Assembly (NCBI RefSeq): GCF_003369915.1
Contig: NW_022881614.1
Coordinates: 21,616,336-21,680,335, forward strand
Length of the DNA stretch: 64,000 bases
Source of the DNA: Drosophila miranda
Lineage: Eukaryota > Arthropoda > Insecta > Diptera > Drosophilidae
Direction: 5' to 3'
Within the stretch, counting starts at the first letter, position 1. Each line of letters opens with the position of its first letter. Position numbers and translations under genes: made by a program. Below are positions 43,723 to 56,030 of this stretch, in pieces. A model generated the notes under the pieces. That model was not told the DNA's origin. It ran no database searches and saw only the letters and a program-made list of their open reading frames with translations.

Positions 43723-44070
43723 CTATGAGTTGCAGTGTCAATTAATAATCATTCGCGATCGACATTCGTTAGCCCTAGCAAATTTTCGGCGGTTAAGCAC
43801 AATTCGGTGCTAAAACACACTTACATACACCTACATACACGCATTGCTGGCTATTAATTTCTCTGTCGCGACAATTCGGTCAGTGCATGCGGTAGGCAGT
43901 GCAGCGAACTCACTAATACACACAAGCGGAGTACAAAGCGGAATCGGACAGCTCGCACAGCCGCACAGCTAAAGGCATTAGCTGTAATCCCTTTGCTTTC
44001 GGTTCCCACGTTTATACGTATACAGGGTGTCTTTTTCGGTCGTGCTGAGTGACTCTTTTAAAACCTCAAC

Positions 44071-46486
44071 ATGGCAGCACCTGAGCCTACCAATGTCGCG
44101 AAAGCAGCAATGCCGAGTGATGTAGATTTCTACAAGCACAAGGCCGAGTCCATCGCGCGCCAACTAAAGGCCATGGATCGCTTTCTCACCAAGGAAGAGC
44201 TTGCCGAGTTAGATGAGGCAGAACTTCAAGCTCGCTTAGAGCAAATCGAGCGAATGAATGCGGATTTCGATGCCGCTCAAACGAGCCTTGAAAGGCTGGA
44301 TTTCCTGCAGTTAGTCCATGATGCCCGGCTGGACTTTTCGAATGTTTATGTCAAGGTTAGGTCCAGGCTGTCGCGGGAGTTGATGGCTGCTCGCACGGTA
44401 AATGTTGCCAATTCAACGGCTCGGCATACTCTCGAGGGGAATTCGTCGTTGTTCGCCTAAAATAGTATAGGCCGTTCTCGAATGCCTGAGTTGCAGCTTC
44501 CGCGATTCGGTGGGAACTACATGGATTGGCCAGAATTCCACTCGATGTTCTCGACAATGGTGCACAAAGACCATCGTATACCAATCATCGAAAAATTCCA
44601 ATATCTTCGTGGATGTCTAGATGGTGCTGCGCTGGATACGATTCGTTCCTTGGAACTTTCTGAGGAGAATTACGACAAGGCGTTGAATTTATTAATGTTG
44701 CGATTCGATAATAAACTGTTACATTTTCAGTCACACGTCAAGGCTATTTTCGGGCTGCAAGGGGTGGAGAAGGGCTCGGCTATCGGCTTGCGCGCGCTCA
44801 GCGATAAAATCAATTCGCACTTGCGTGCACTTCAGACCTTGGCGACCCCGCAGGAGATTTCCGATGGGTTGCTGATCTTCATCATAGGCACGAAATTGGA
44901 CCACAAGACCAAGGAGAAATGGGAAGAGAACTTGCCGACGTCAGGATTGCCTCGGTGCTCAAGCACGGCCTCATTCTTGGAAGCTTGTCGGATGCTGGAA
45001 AATTTGGGATCGGCTATGGTAACAATTCCTAGCCAGCAGGTGGGAGAAAGTAAACCTAGCACCCTAATCACCTCCATTAACGATCATAATAGCTCAACAT
45101 GCAAGTATTGCAAATCCTCCGATCACTACATATCCCGATGCCAGGCATTTCTAGATCTCCCTGTTTTTTCTCGATACAAGGAGGTGAAGAAGCGCCATTT
45201 ATGTCTAAACTGCCTCAACAAAGGCCATTCATTGCAACGCTGCAAGTCAGGGGCATGTAGAAATTGCCAAGCCAAGCATCACACACTGCTCCACATGCAG
45301 TCGGGCGCTGAAGCTGAGTTGCCGTCGCCGAGCACGGAATCGACCCAGCATGATCCTACAAGTGCCCTAGTAGCAAGCAAATATGCTAGCCCTCCCCCTC
45401 GAGTCAAAAAATCTCTGCCTAGCCAAAACGGGCTGCTAGCTACCGCAATCGTATATGTCAGGGGCCGTTTTGGATCGCTTATTCCATGTCGTGCCATTTT
45501 AGATTCCGCTTCTCAGGTTAACTTTATAATATCGAGACTCGCCAATCAGCTGCAGTTAGATCCTCACTCGTCTCACGTTCAAATCGCCGGTATTGGAGAG
45601 TCAATTCTACCATCCAGCAAGGCTGTAGACATCGTCCTGCAATCTCAAGACGAAAGCTATCACGGTTTCCTCTCTGCAATTATAACTGCCTCAATTTCAG
45701 GAATGCAGCCTAACTTCGGACTAGACGCAAAGGATTGGCCAATGCCAAATAATCTAAAACTGGCTGATCCTAATTTCGCCAAGCCCCAGCGTGTCGATCT
45801 GTTGATAGGTGCTGGTTTGTTCTTCGAATTAATGTGCGTTGGACAGATTCGACTGTCAGACCAATTGCCAACATTGCAGAAGACGAAACTTGGCTGGATA
45901 GTGTCAGGAAGTATTAAAAACTCTGAGAAAGCCCGTGCGGCGCTAGCAGCCGTTGAAGATCCCCCTGTCATCTCCGCTTGCGAGACTAATTTGTGCGATA
46001 TTGTAAGGCGGTTTTGGGAAGTCGATGGAGATTATTCGCCCTCATCAATTTCGGAGGAAGATGTTCATTGCGAACAGCATTTCGTCACAAACTGCATTCG
46101 CCTAGATTCCGGAGCTTACTCCGTGCGTTTGCCAACCAAATTCTGTCTAGAGGAATTAGGAGAATCGTATCAGCAGGCGCTACGTAGATTTCTCAATTTG
46201 GAGAGGAAGCTAGCAAGAAATGCACAGCTTAAGGCAAAATATATGGAGTTTCTCCAGGAGTATCGTGATTTAGGACACATGTCGCCAGCTTCGCGGCAGT
46301 CAGACCTCCCGCAGTACTTTTTGCCTCACCATTGCGTCCACAAGCAGGATTGTACAACCACCAAATTACGCGTAGTGTTCGATGGATCTGCCAAAACAGC
46401 GTCTGGAGTATCACTGAATGATGCGCTAATGGCTGGACCCACCATCCAACCTAAAATTCTGATAACTTTGAATTGTTTCCGCTTTT
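44071..46486 (+). pseudogene. BEL/Pao gag-pol, first part (Gag, protease, start of RT), one stop
   Basis: ATG 44071 opens a Gag-Pol frame. An in-frame TAA at 44458-44460 interrupts it before the DUF1759-type Gag core (LPRFGGNYMDWPEF, about 44500); the same frame then continues. Two CCHC knuckles (CKYCKSSDHYISRC; CLNCLNKGHSLQRC) lie near 45100-45250. The protease site is Asp at 45502-45504 in ILDSASQVNF. RT starts with LPHHCVHKQD and VVFDGSAKTASGVSLNDAL (about 46370-46430). The frame is cut by the DINE-1 at 46487. BEL elements usually encode one long polyprotein, so the single stop is probably a recent mutation. Confidence 0.85.
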
Positions 46487-46627
46487 TATACACGATACTC
46501 AAATGAGTATTGGGGTATATTAGATTTGTGGTAAAAGTGGATGTGTGTAACGTCCAGAAGGAATCGTTTCCGACCCCATAAAGTATATATATTCTTGATC
46601 AGCATCAATAGCCGAGTCGATTGGGCC

Positions 46628-46659
<32 letters not shown>

Positions 46660-47540
46660 CCGTCTGTCCGTTTGCCCGTCTGTCCGTCTGTCCGTCCGTC
46701 CGTCTGTCCGTCCCCTTCAGCGCCTAGTGCTCAAAGACTATAAGAGCTAGAGCAACGATGTTTTGGATCCAGACTTCTGTGATATGTCACTGCTACAAAA
46801 ATATTTCAAAACTTCGCCCCGCCCACTTCCGCCCCCACAAAAGACGAAAATCTGTGGTATCCACAATTTTAAAGATATGAGAAAACCAAAAACGTAGAAT
46901 ATTAGAGAATGACCATATCTTTAAGACTGCGGAATCTGAATTGGATCGTATTATTATTATAGCCAGCATCAAGAAAACAATTTCATTTTTTCTCGCCCTG
47001 TCTCTCTCTAACACACACGTAGCATAGGCGGCTTTGCTTAGAGTAAAACATTAGCGCCTAGATCTCAGAGACTATAAAAGCTAGAGCAACCAAAATTGGT
47101 ATACACACTCCTAATATATCGGACCAAGACGAGTTTGTTTCAAAATTTCGCCACACCCCTTCCGCCCCCGCAAAGGACGAAAATCTGGGGATATTTAAAA
47201 ATCTCAGAGACTATTAAGGCTAGAGTAACCAAATTGGGTATCCGCACTCCTGTTAGATCTTGCTATAAAACGTGTATCTCAAAATTTCGCGCCACCCCCT
47301 TCCGCCCACACAAAGGACGAAAATCTGTTGCATCCACAATATTGTACATTCGAGAAAACTAAAAACGCAGAATCATAGATAACGACCATATCTATCTGAC
47401 TGCTGAATCTGGATCAGATCGGATCATTTTTATACCCAAAAGGAACAAATCAATTTGCAGTGGCTACGCAGCGCCCGACGTCACGCTTAGACTGATTTTC
47501 TGTCTCTCTCGCACGGGTATAACTGTAGAGTTGAGGTGTC
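46487..47540 (-). repeat. DINE-1-like element copy D15, inserted in BEL pol
   Basis: A minus-strand copy with its 3' hairpin at the left (variant CACGATACTC) and a long GTCT/GTCC core (46628-46712). At its 5' end an internal deletion removes the stretch between the GCACG box and GGGTATAACTGTAGAG. The terminal ACGAGGGGG end is missing, and pol resumes at TTGCCTTGTGTGG. It belongs to a more diverged subtype (CACACGTAGCATAGGCGGC) shared with the copy at 63376. Confidence 0.85.
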
Positions 47541-50395
47541 TTGCCTTGTGTGGCGATATCTGCAAAATGTACCGCTGTGTACGCGTTTCCCATCCCGATA
47601 CGCACGTGCAGTGCATCCTATGGCGCAATGACCCGAAGGAGGAGATTCAGGTGTTCAAGTTGGAGACTGTTACTTACGGAACCAAACCTGCCGCTTTCTT
47701 AGCAATTCGTGCTATGCATCAATTGACAAATGATGAAGAGTTGCGTTTTCCGCTTGGCGCTGATGTTGTTCGAAGAGATTTCTATGTCGATGATCTCATA
47801 TCTGGAGGGGACAGCATTGATTCTGTCATCAAGATTCGTCAGCAGGTAAAGGAGTTACTTTCGAAAGGATGTTTTCCCATACGTAAATGGTGTTCCAATG
47901 AACCCGCTGCTTTGGAAGGCGTATCGGAGGCGGATCGCGAAAAGTTCCTTACCTTTCATGACGGGACTGAAGTAGCCAAGGCGCTTGGTCTAGTTTGGGA
48001 TCCCACCACGGACAATCTTCTGTTTAGCTTCGCTCACGTCGGTACCGCTGCAGGCCCAATATCGAAGCGTTCGGTCCTGTCTACACTAGCTAGGTTCTAC
48101 GATCCTCTAGGGCTCATCTCTCCCATCATCACAAAAGCTAAAATATTTATGAAGTCGCTATGGAACGAAAGCCTAAAGTTGAATTGGGACGAAAGCCTGC
48201 CCCAGGATCTACATACGACTTGGATTGAGCTGACTTCGCAGTTGTCGATGGTTAAAAACTTTAAGTTTCCACGTTACGTGCTTCGCCAGCAAGCCAGATT
48301 AGAAATGCACGCGTTTTGTGATGCGAGCCAAGCAGCATATGGCGCCTGTGTATACATGCGTTCGGAAGCTCTTGGCATTGTGCAAAGTCATCTCTTATGC
48401 TCTAAATCCAGAGTCGCGCCCTTGAAGAGTATGACTATCCCCAAGCTTGAGCTATCCGCTGCCCTCGTATTAGCCGAACTAGTGTCCACCATAGTTAAGG
48501 GATTATCAGCTCCGTGCCAAATACATTGCTGGTCGGATTCGTCCATAGCCCTTGCCTGGATTCGAGAATCACCATTGAATTTTAATATATTTGTTTCTAA
48601 TCGAGTTCAGCGGATTCAGGAGCTCACCGCTGGAATGACTTGGCATCACGTGCCCACAAAGTTGAATCCTGCCGACATCATATCACGTGGATCCACGCCC
48701 GCTGAACTAATGGATAGCAGCCTTTGGATCTCTGGACCACCATTCTTGCGTCTTGAGAGCTCAGAGCTGCAGGCTTGCAATTGCCGACCGATGTACCAGA
48801 TGTACGTTGCAGCATTGGTTGTTTCAAACGAAAGGGATGTATCGTACGATTGCAAATTTCAAAACTCATTCGGATCCATGCAGCTCGTCTTTGCTTACAT
48901 ATATCGATTCTACATTCTCAAGGACAAAGGCATAGCGCGGTCGAAGGGTCAACTTACCGTAATCGACATCAAAAATGGTACGCATTTGCTCATAAGGGCA
49001 ATACAGCAGCAACAATTTTCGGAAGAGATAAGGGACCTCGCCAGCAAACAGGCCCTACCCCCAAAAAGCACGATGGCCTCACTGAATCCATTTCTGGATA
49101 GTTTTGGATTGCTGCGTGTTGGAGGCCGCCTCCAAAATGCCGAATTGGACTACGACGCGAAGCACCCGATCCTACTTCCTAAGGGACATCCTGTCACTGT
49201 CTCTATTATTATCTTCTTTCACGAAAGGTTTCTCCACGCAGGAGCTCAAGGATTGCTCGGACTGCTTCGGCAAAAATTCTGGCCTAATGGTGGACGCAAA
49301 TATGTTGCGGGAATCATTCGCAAATGTGTTAGATGCTTTCGTTTGAAGCCAGTGCTGAGGGAACATATCATGGGAAACTTGCCTGCGGATCGCGTAAGGA
49401 CTAATCCAGCATTCCACACAACGGGCGTTGATTTTTGCGGACCCTTTTATCACAAGTCGAAAGTCAGAAGCAGGCCTCCTATCAAATGTTACATCGCTGT
49501 CTTCGTATGCTTTAGCACCAAAACAACTCATTTGGAAGTCGTTCGGGATCTATCTACAGAATACTTTCTGGCAGCATTAAGGCGTTTTATAAGTCTACGT
49601 CCCAAACCTCGAATTATCTGGTCAGACAACGCTACAAATTTTGTAGGAGCAAAAAATGAGCTTTTAGAGCTTCGGCAAATGTTCCTCAGCGATCCTCATA
49701 CGTCGGCTGTGTCACATCTCTGCGTTTCTAGTGGAATCGATTGGAAATTCATCCCCCCTCGCTCACCTCATTTTGGGGGTTTGTGGGAGGCGGCTGTTAA
49801 AGCAGCTAAATATCATTTTCATCGCATCGTCGGTACCTACATTTTTACTCTTGATGAAATTCAGACCTTGGCTTGTGAAATCTCTGATTTGTTAAATTCC
49901 CGTCCGCTTTATGCAATTACAGAAAGTCCCGATGATCTAGATGTGCTCACGCCAAACCACTTTCTCAATGGAGCCCCGAAAGCTGCATTCGACGAGCCAG
50001 ATGTGACGCATCTCCGGGTCAACCTACTTAGTCGATGGCAGCGGCTGTGTCAAATGAAGCAGGCGTTTTGGAGAAAATGGAGCACGGCGTATCTTTCGAT
50101 TCTTCAGGAGCGGAGCAAGTGGTGGTCATCGTCTCCAAACATCAACATCAAACGACGAGCGCTCGTCATGATCAAGGAGAAAACGCTGCCACCATTAAGG
50201 TGGCCGCTTGGCCGCATTGAGAGCGTCATCCCAGGAAAAGATGGAACCATCAGAGTAGCCGTCATCCGCACTCAAAAAGGCCTTTTCAAGAGGGCCGTTG
50301 AAAAAATAGCGGTTCTGCCCCTTCAGGATGGATCTGTTGAAAGCCTTTGCCTTCCAACGGGGGGTGAATGTTCGGAGCAGAACCCAGCCGATTAG
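47541..50395 (+). pseudogene. BEL/Pao pol, second part (RT, RNase H, integrase)
   Basis: The frame resumes after the DINE-1 at LALCGDICKMY and is open for about 950 codons. It shows RT YVDD (47782-47793), the Peptidase_A17/RNase H region (HAFCDASQAAYGA, about 48310), an integrase His/Cys finger (about 49220-49340), catalytic Asp in GVDFCGPF (about 49430), Asp in WSDNATNF (about 49620), Glu in GGLWEAAVKAAK (about 49780), and a DUF5641-like end (LPPLRWPLGRIESV). The stop TAG (50393-50395) lies inside the 3' LTR, so the polyprotein end overlaps the LTR. No internal stop was noticed in this part. Confidence 0.88.
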
Positions 50396-50740
50396 CTGCT
50401 TGCCAAATAGCATCTAATTCTTGGCCCTCAGCCGCTTATTTTGTTTGTTACTTATGTCTATGTCACTCATTTGTTTGTTAAAGCTTTGCGCGTGCTTGCC
50501 CTGCTAAACGCTCTCTGCCAGCTCGCTCTTCGCTATCTCCACTTTGCGTCTGCCTACCGACGTCAGCCGAGCGAAGCTGCGCTTAGCGATCGGAGCGGCA
50601 ATGTAAAGGGCAGGCAAGCCACACTTGCAATTTGGATGTCACGCATTAAAGAACATATCGTAATTTTATTTCTGCGCCGAGTTTTATTTAATTCGAAATA
50701 ATTAGTCGGCCGATTGGGGATAAAAAACATTATCTCCACA
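50369..50740 (+). repeat. BEL/Pao 3' LTR
   Basis: A 372-bp LTR preceded by a purine-rich tract (ACGGGGGGTGAA, about 50357-50368) and followed by the target duplication AACTT. It is near-identical to 43327-43697. Confidence 0.93.
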
Positions 50741-51764
50741 AACTTTTTTGCACTTGAGGAGGAATATGATTCATGGCTAGCTGGATGGAGTGTCCCTCGA
50801 CACGTGTGGACGATAAAGCAATTGTAGCTAAAAGTTGAAATATCGACCCACAGGAGCCGACAGGAGACGTCAGGGAGAGGATTAATGGGGGGCGGAATCC
50901 AGATAATGAGGAAATAATTTATACCCCGGCAGAGCAGTACAAATTTATAATTATAAATTAAATTTTATATGGAATTTTTGGAATTTTTGCTTCTAAGGTC
51001 TAAACAATCATCACCTCTTGAGGTGTGGATAAAATAATTACTGTTTTCGGGTCTGCTCTTGGCGGCATCATTTATTTATGGAAACGTTATACCATATAAA
51101 TAGGAAACCTTGAAATAGTCAAGCGAATCAATTTTTTCAGGTTCAGACGTCAGAGCCAGACCCATTTATACGGCCATAATCATAAGGAACTGGTTTTGGC
51201 CAAACTAATTGATGGTCAAGGGTTCGTTAGACCACAGAATTATGGGATTACCATAGACCGGAATAAATTAGTAGTAAATTAGTAAATATTGTGGGCGCCA
51301 CGAAAGACAAAACTGTCTGCAAGAAAAGCCAGGTGGGGAAGTCCAAGATGTTTCCGCATTTCCGGCTACACCTGACGCATGTGCCAAAATATCTATCCAT
51401 CTGCTCGGAATTATGCCGTTAGCACTCGGCACTCGGCAGCCGATCTCATGCATCAGATAAGTGCCTTGTTATAGACACTCCGAATGACCAGACCCAGGAG
51501 CCATCGATCTTCCTATCAACTGGACAGTCCTCAGTCCACATGCCATATGCAGACGCGAGCCAATAAACCAATTAAACACAAACATAACATCACTACTTTA
51601 TTCGTTTCGACGGCCCCCAAAGACAAACCAGAAAGAAACTGAAAGAAACGTATCTCAACCCATCATCCACATTGAATATTCAGATGTTTTTGGCCTGCCC
51701 AGCGCCGGCGATCTTCAGGTTTTGGCTCGAAGAACCCATGCCCCGAGATCGGATCTGCCGATCG
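50741..51764. other. Unique DNA between BEL and the first host gene
   Basis: About 1 kb of ordinary intergenic sequence continues the DNA left of 43327. It presumably includes upstream regulatory DNA of the gene at 51823, but I recognise no specific site apart from the TATA box that follows. Confidence 0.5.
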
Positions 51765-51772
51765 TATAAATA
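51765..51772 (+). promoter_or_regulatory. TATA box of the gene at 51823
   Basis: TATAAATA lies about 30 bp upstream of a likely start site (CCGACAGTAGC, about 51791-51801). TATA-driven compact promoters are typical of insect cuticle-type genes. Confidence 0.75.
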
Positions 51773-51822
51773 GCTTGCAGCGCCCTCCAGTCCGACAGTA
51801 GCGACCTAAAGCTTGTGTAGGT

Positions 51823-52731
51823 ATGGTAAGCATTCGTCGCGATCGTCAAGGACCCTAAGGATTATCTCTAACGCTACCCCCCTCCAATTCGCTCCTTTCT
51901 GCAGAAATTCCTGGCTGTTTTCTTGGCCGTCGTGGCCTGCGCTTATGGCGATGTGTCCCATCTGGGCTACGACTACGCTCCCCCGGCGCCAGTGGCTCCC
52001 GTGCAGGTTTACCAGCTAGCACCTGCTCCGGTTTACCAGCCAGCTCCAGCTCCCGCTCCGGTTTACCAGCTAGCTCCAGCTCCTGCTCCAGTTTACCAGC
52101 CAGCTCCCGCTCCGGTCTACCAGCCAGCCCCGGCCCCAGCACCCATCCGCATCCCAGCTCCCGCCCCTGTGCAGAGCTACATTCCCCTGCACCAATCTCG
52201 ATCCCAGCTCCAGTTCAGATCCAGGCTCCCGCTCAGATCCAGGCTCCCGTTGAGATCCAGGCTCCAGTTGAGATCCAGGCTCCCGTTGAGATCCAGGCTC
52301 CCGCTCCAGTGAACACCTACATTCCTCCTGCAGCACCAGCACCCGCTCCGGTCTACCAGCCAGCCCCAGCTCCAGCACCCATCCGCATCCCAGCCCCGAC
52401 TCCAGCACCCATCCGCATTCCAGCTCCCGCTCCAGTTTACCAGCCAGCTCCCGCTCCGGTCTACCAGCCAGCCCCGGCCCCCGCACCCATCCGCATCCCA
52501 GCCCCCGCGCCAGTGCAGTCCTACATTCCTCCCGCACCCATCTCGATCACAGCTCCAGCTCCAGTCTACCAATCCGCTCCAGCTCCCGCTCCAGTCTACC
52601 AATCCGCTCCAGCTCCCGCTCCCGTCTACCAGCCCACTAGCCAGCAGGTGCTCGAGGAGATCGAGCCCGTGTCTGCCGATGGCTACCGCTACAAGACCGT
52701 GCGCCGTCGCGTCTACCGTCACCGCTTCTAA
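51823..52731 (+). CDS. Secreted Ala/Pro/Val/Tyr-rich protein 1 (GYRYKTVRRRV family), with a -1 frameshift
   Basis: The start codon (51823-51825) is followed at once by a GTAAGC donor. A 79-bp intron ends at GCAG (51904), and exon 2 opens KFLAVFLAVVACAYG, a signal peptide. The mature part is a run of APAPVYQP/APAPIRIP repeats, then the conserved end VLEEIEPVSADGYRYKTVRRRV. Read straight, the frame ends at 52312. One base lost in the C run at 52184-52187 explains why the repeats and the conserved end continue in another frame to TAA 52729-52731. The family resembles melanogaster genes of the CG10953/CG30457 kind (recollection, unverified). Likely an extracellular or cuticular matrix protein (inference). 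The intended protein would be about 276 residues. It may be a decaying gene or a sequencing error. Confidence 0.75.
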
Positions 52732-52808
52732 GGGCTAGGTGACAGCCCCAAGCCAAAGCGAATCGAATCGAATCGAACTGTTTCCTAACGAACCCCCCAG
52801 GGGGTTGC

Positions 52809-52814
52809 AATAAA
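52809..52814 (+). terminator. Polyadenylation signal of the gene at 51823
   Basis: AATAAA lies 78 bp after the stop codon. Confidence 0.7.
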
Positions 52815-55743
52815 AAATTCCTCCTTCAACTTGTTAAACAAAAAGAAACGAATCTTCAAATTGTTTTCCAATCATTGCAAATCACATGAGAAACAAAAAA
52901 GTTTCTCCTGTGGCCAGAACAGAACTGCAAACTCTTAAAGTCCTGGACAGGCTCTGGCCGTTTGATTTGCAAATTTATGAAACCGAACGAGATGGCAGGA
53001 CTCGGGAAATCAACTTGCCATCAGACAGATAGCAGTAGAGGGTCGGGGATAATAGGGAGTTGCAAGCAAGTTGTGGCAGCCTCCCCAAGGAATCGTCCAT
53101 CCTACTGCCATGCTACTCGATGCCATGCACTCCACTACAGTCCACTCCACTCCTCTCCACTCCACTCCACATTTATCACGAAATTTATGGCCTGGAATAA
53201 GCTTTGATGATGTGGAAATTTTTTCTCGTTAGAATCAAAATTTCAAAGAAGGAAATTCTACGACAAACGTCTACGGACACCACACCACACCACTCTCCGA
53301 TTTGATTACGAAAATGTCTGACTCTGGCAGCCCCCAATAGGACCATCCCCATACCCATGCCCATCCCCTGCCTGTCTGTATGCCCGGACAGCCGCAAAGC
53401 CACATATTAAACTTGCATACTAATTAAAAAGCGTGCAACAAAAGCAAACAAAAAGGCTCCTAAAATTACGAGTAATTGCGTAATTGAAACGAAATAATTT
53501 TTCCACAGCCTATTCGGACCCATGACCGCAAAGGATCGGTTGTCACCGGTCCTGGCCCTGGTCCTGGTCCTGGCTTATATTGTTAATTGCATTTTGGTCA
53601 AATATTGGCAGCTCAATTAAATGAATTAAAATACATTTTTGCCTTGATACGGATGATTCCGCAATGCAAATATACATACATGCCTACAGCAAGCAAATTA
53701 TTTGACAGGCAATTACAATTTACAGACGATCCAGCCCCAAGCCCAGACCGCACGCCAATCGGTTCGGATTAGATTTATTCGATTTGGTTAATGAATTTTT
53801 CCCTATGCTGTAGTCAAAGAATGCAGATCTTTCAATTGGATATTAGGGTGTTATTATGGGAACTATTTTTCCATCTTATGCTCTCGCTTTACCATTTCCG
53901 ATTGGGCAATACACTCTCATCCTGTCACTCGTCTAATCCCAGTCAGCGATTAGTGGGAACTGCAATATGGTCTGCATTGGCCAATTATCAGCCTCATTGC
54001 ACACTCTGCTCCGCCAGGCAGAAGAGTGGGCGATTGAATTGAAAAAATCCAGAGCACCGAACCAGGTTCGGCTGGGCCGAACAATTGACAGTTGGTTGCA
54101 TTTCCCACCGCACTTAATTAGCAGTTAATGACTCCTGATTAACACGCATTATGACTCCGCCCCAGCCCCAACCACGACCCAATCGAACGAAGGCGGCGGC
54201 CCACCTGTCGGATGTGTAATCGATGCTTTAGGCGCTTGGATTACAAAATAATCACGAGGCAGACACCCCGGCAGCCGGTCTAAAAGTATGCAAAAGGAAA
54301 CGACCAGGCGGAAAAAGTGAAATCGCTGTGGCAAAAAAAATACAACGTATGGAGACCGGTTGTTATGCTGTTTGGCTCTTAAGATGTTATTCGACTAGGC
54401 GATACCCTGCCGATTAAGGTTGATACTCTGCCATTTCTTTGGACTTGTTTCAAATGTTGTAAGTGTTGCAAATACACGTCCACAGACCCAATAAAATCTT
54501 ACCCTCTGGCCGGGCTTACTCTATAAATCTGATGTAAAAACGTATGGGTCCACCAGGGGCGCTTCAGCGGCCGGCTTACGGCTTTAAAGCGACTTTGCGA
54601 AACAGGCAGTGTCCGCATGGATATGGGGCATGGATCGGTGGAAAATTGACAGTATCAACGTAATTATATCGCCAGTTGGAAACCAAAACCAAAAAAACAA
54701 CTCGAAACGCGGGATGGGGGAAAAACGTAAAACCAAAGAGGGGTGGCAGTGGCAGCCTCTGAAATATGCAAACGTTGACTGGCTTCACTTATTCTCGCGG
54801 CAGAGCGAGAGTGAGAGGGAGAGTGAGAGGGAGAGGAAGGAGCAGCCAGAGGCGCGAATGTAATCGTTATCCTGGACAGGTGGGTCCGGGCCGACGCGTC
54901 GTCCTCGTCGTCGCTGGATGCCAGCAGTTGCACTTCATTTGCAGCATTAATTTGTCGCCCGTTGATTTATCTGGCGAAATGCATATACACTCGGATATAT
55001 ACCGATGCTGCGAATGAATTTATGAGCTGGGGCGAACATGCACGCCCATCGAGCGTCGAAAAATGTCGAAAATCGATTGTTAAGCGTTTGTCAGCCACAG
55101 CTTGAAGTTGGTCATGTCAAAGCACTCCCTGCCATGGGACTCTCGACACCACTCGACCCAAACAATCGAACAATCGAACAATCGTACAATGCTCCGGCTG
55201 TGACTGTGACTGTGGCTCGGGGGTAGTTGAATGCATTTTGAATATTTATTAAATCACTTTTTGCACAAATAATGCAAAATAGTTATGCAAATGCGACGGT
55301 GCGAAATGGATCCGATCGAAGCGTGTGCCGCAAACCTGAACAAATATCTCCATCCAGAGATGGCGATTGAGCGCCCTAAGCTGGGTCAGCTCCCAGCCTT
55401 GGCTGGAGGTCGTTGAACCTGAGCTAATCTTTGCTGATCAGAGAGGCCGTATGCTGGCTAATTGGTGAAAGGAGTTTGCCTAGAGTTTGAAGAAGAACTA
55501 AACTAGTTCCTCAATGAAAAATATAGAGAACAATAGACTGAAACAATTTGAAGTCTTGGCTTGAAGCCATTTCCATCAGTCAGTACTGTCCAACATGGGG
55601 GGGGATATACATACATATACATATGTATTCTTGTTGTGGCATGCAGTGGCATTTTCCAGTTATTTTCCGTTATTTCTATTCGCCCCCCGGATCTGCTCGG
55701 ATGCATGTCAACTATTAACAGCCAAATAGTGTTGTGTTGCTCA
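52815..55743. other. Intergenic DNA, no recognised gene
   Basis: About 2.9 kb without a supported gene. It holds a (CCACT)n-like stretch (about 53130-53170) and a GAGAGTGAGAGG purine tract (about 54803-54838). Short open frames have no conserved features. Confidence 0.5.
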
Positions 55744-56030
55744 TGAGTGAGTGAACAAAAAAGAGTTGTTCACTTAAGTGAGCAACTGAACATGTTCCTT
55801 CCACGTTGTTCTTTTTTGTTCACTTGTTCTTTGTTGTTCACTTGTTCCTTTTTGTTCACTTGTTCTTTTTTGTTCACTTGTTCTTTTTTGTTCACTTGTT
55901 CTTTTTTGTTCACTTGCTCTTTGTTGTTCACTTGTTCTTTTTTGTTCACTTGTTCTTTGTTGTTCACTTGTTCATTTTTACTCACTTGTTCATTTTTACT
56001 CACTTGTTCTCTACTCACTTTTTGCGCAAA
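55744..56030. repeat. Minisatellite with 18-bp unit
   Basis: About a dozen units of roughly TTGTTCTTTTTTGTTCAC run from 55800 to 56016, with variants TTTGTT and ATTTTTACTCAC at the right end. A flanking inverted pair GTGAACAAAAAAGAG / GTTGTTCAC lies at 55750-55772. The unit length is divisible by three, so both strands stay open by chance; no gene is inferred. Confidence 0.85.

Larger units (their letters stand above)
43327..50740 (+). mobile_element. BEL/Pao LTR retrotransposon, young, with a DINE-1 in pol
   Basis: Both LTRs are present with identical ends (TGTTCGGAGC...TCTCCACA), flanked by a 5-bp target duplication AACTT (43322-43326 and 50741-50745). Primer site, gag, protease, RT/RNase H and integrase are in BEL/Pao order. 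The LTRs differ by two substitutions and a one-base G-run difference, so insertion is recent. Damage: one in-frame stop in gag and a DINE-1 at 46487-47540 in RT. Confidence 0.93.

Noticed and set aside
52070..52722. Long minus-strand Gly/Trp/Ser-rich frames opposite the Pro-rich gene
   Set aside because: They are the antisense of the proline/alanine repeat; the plus strand has TATA box, intron, signal peptide and poly(A) signal.
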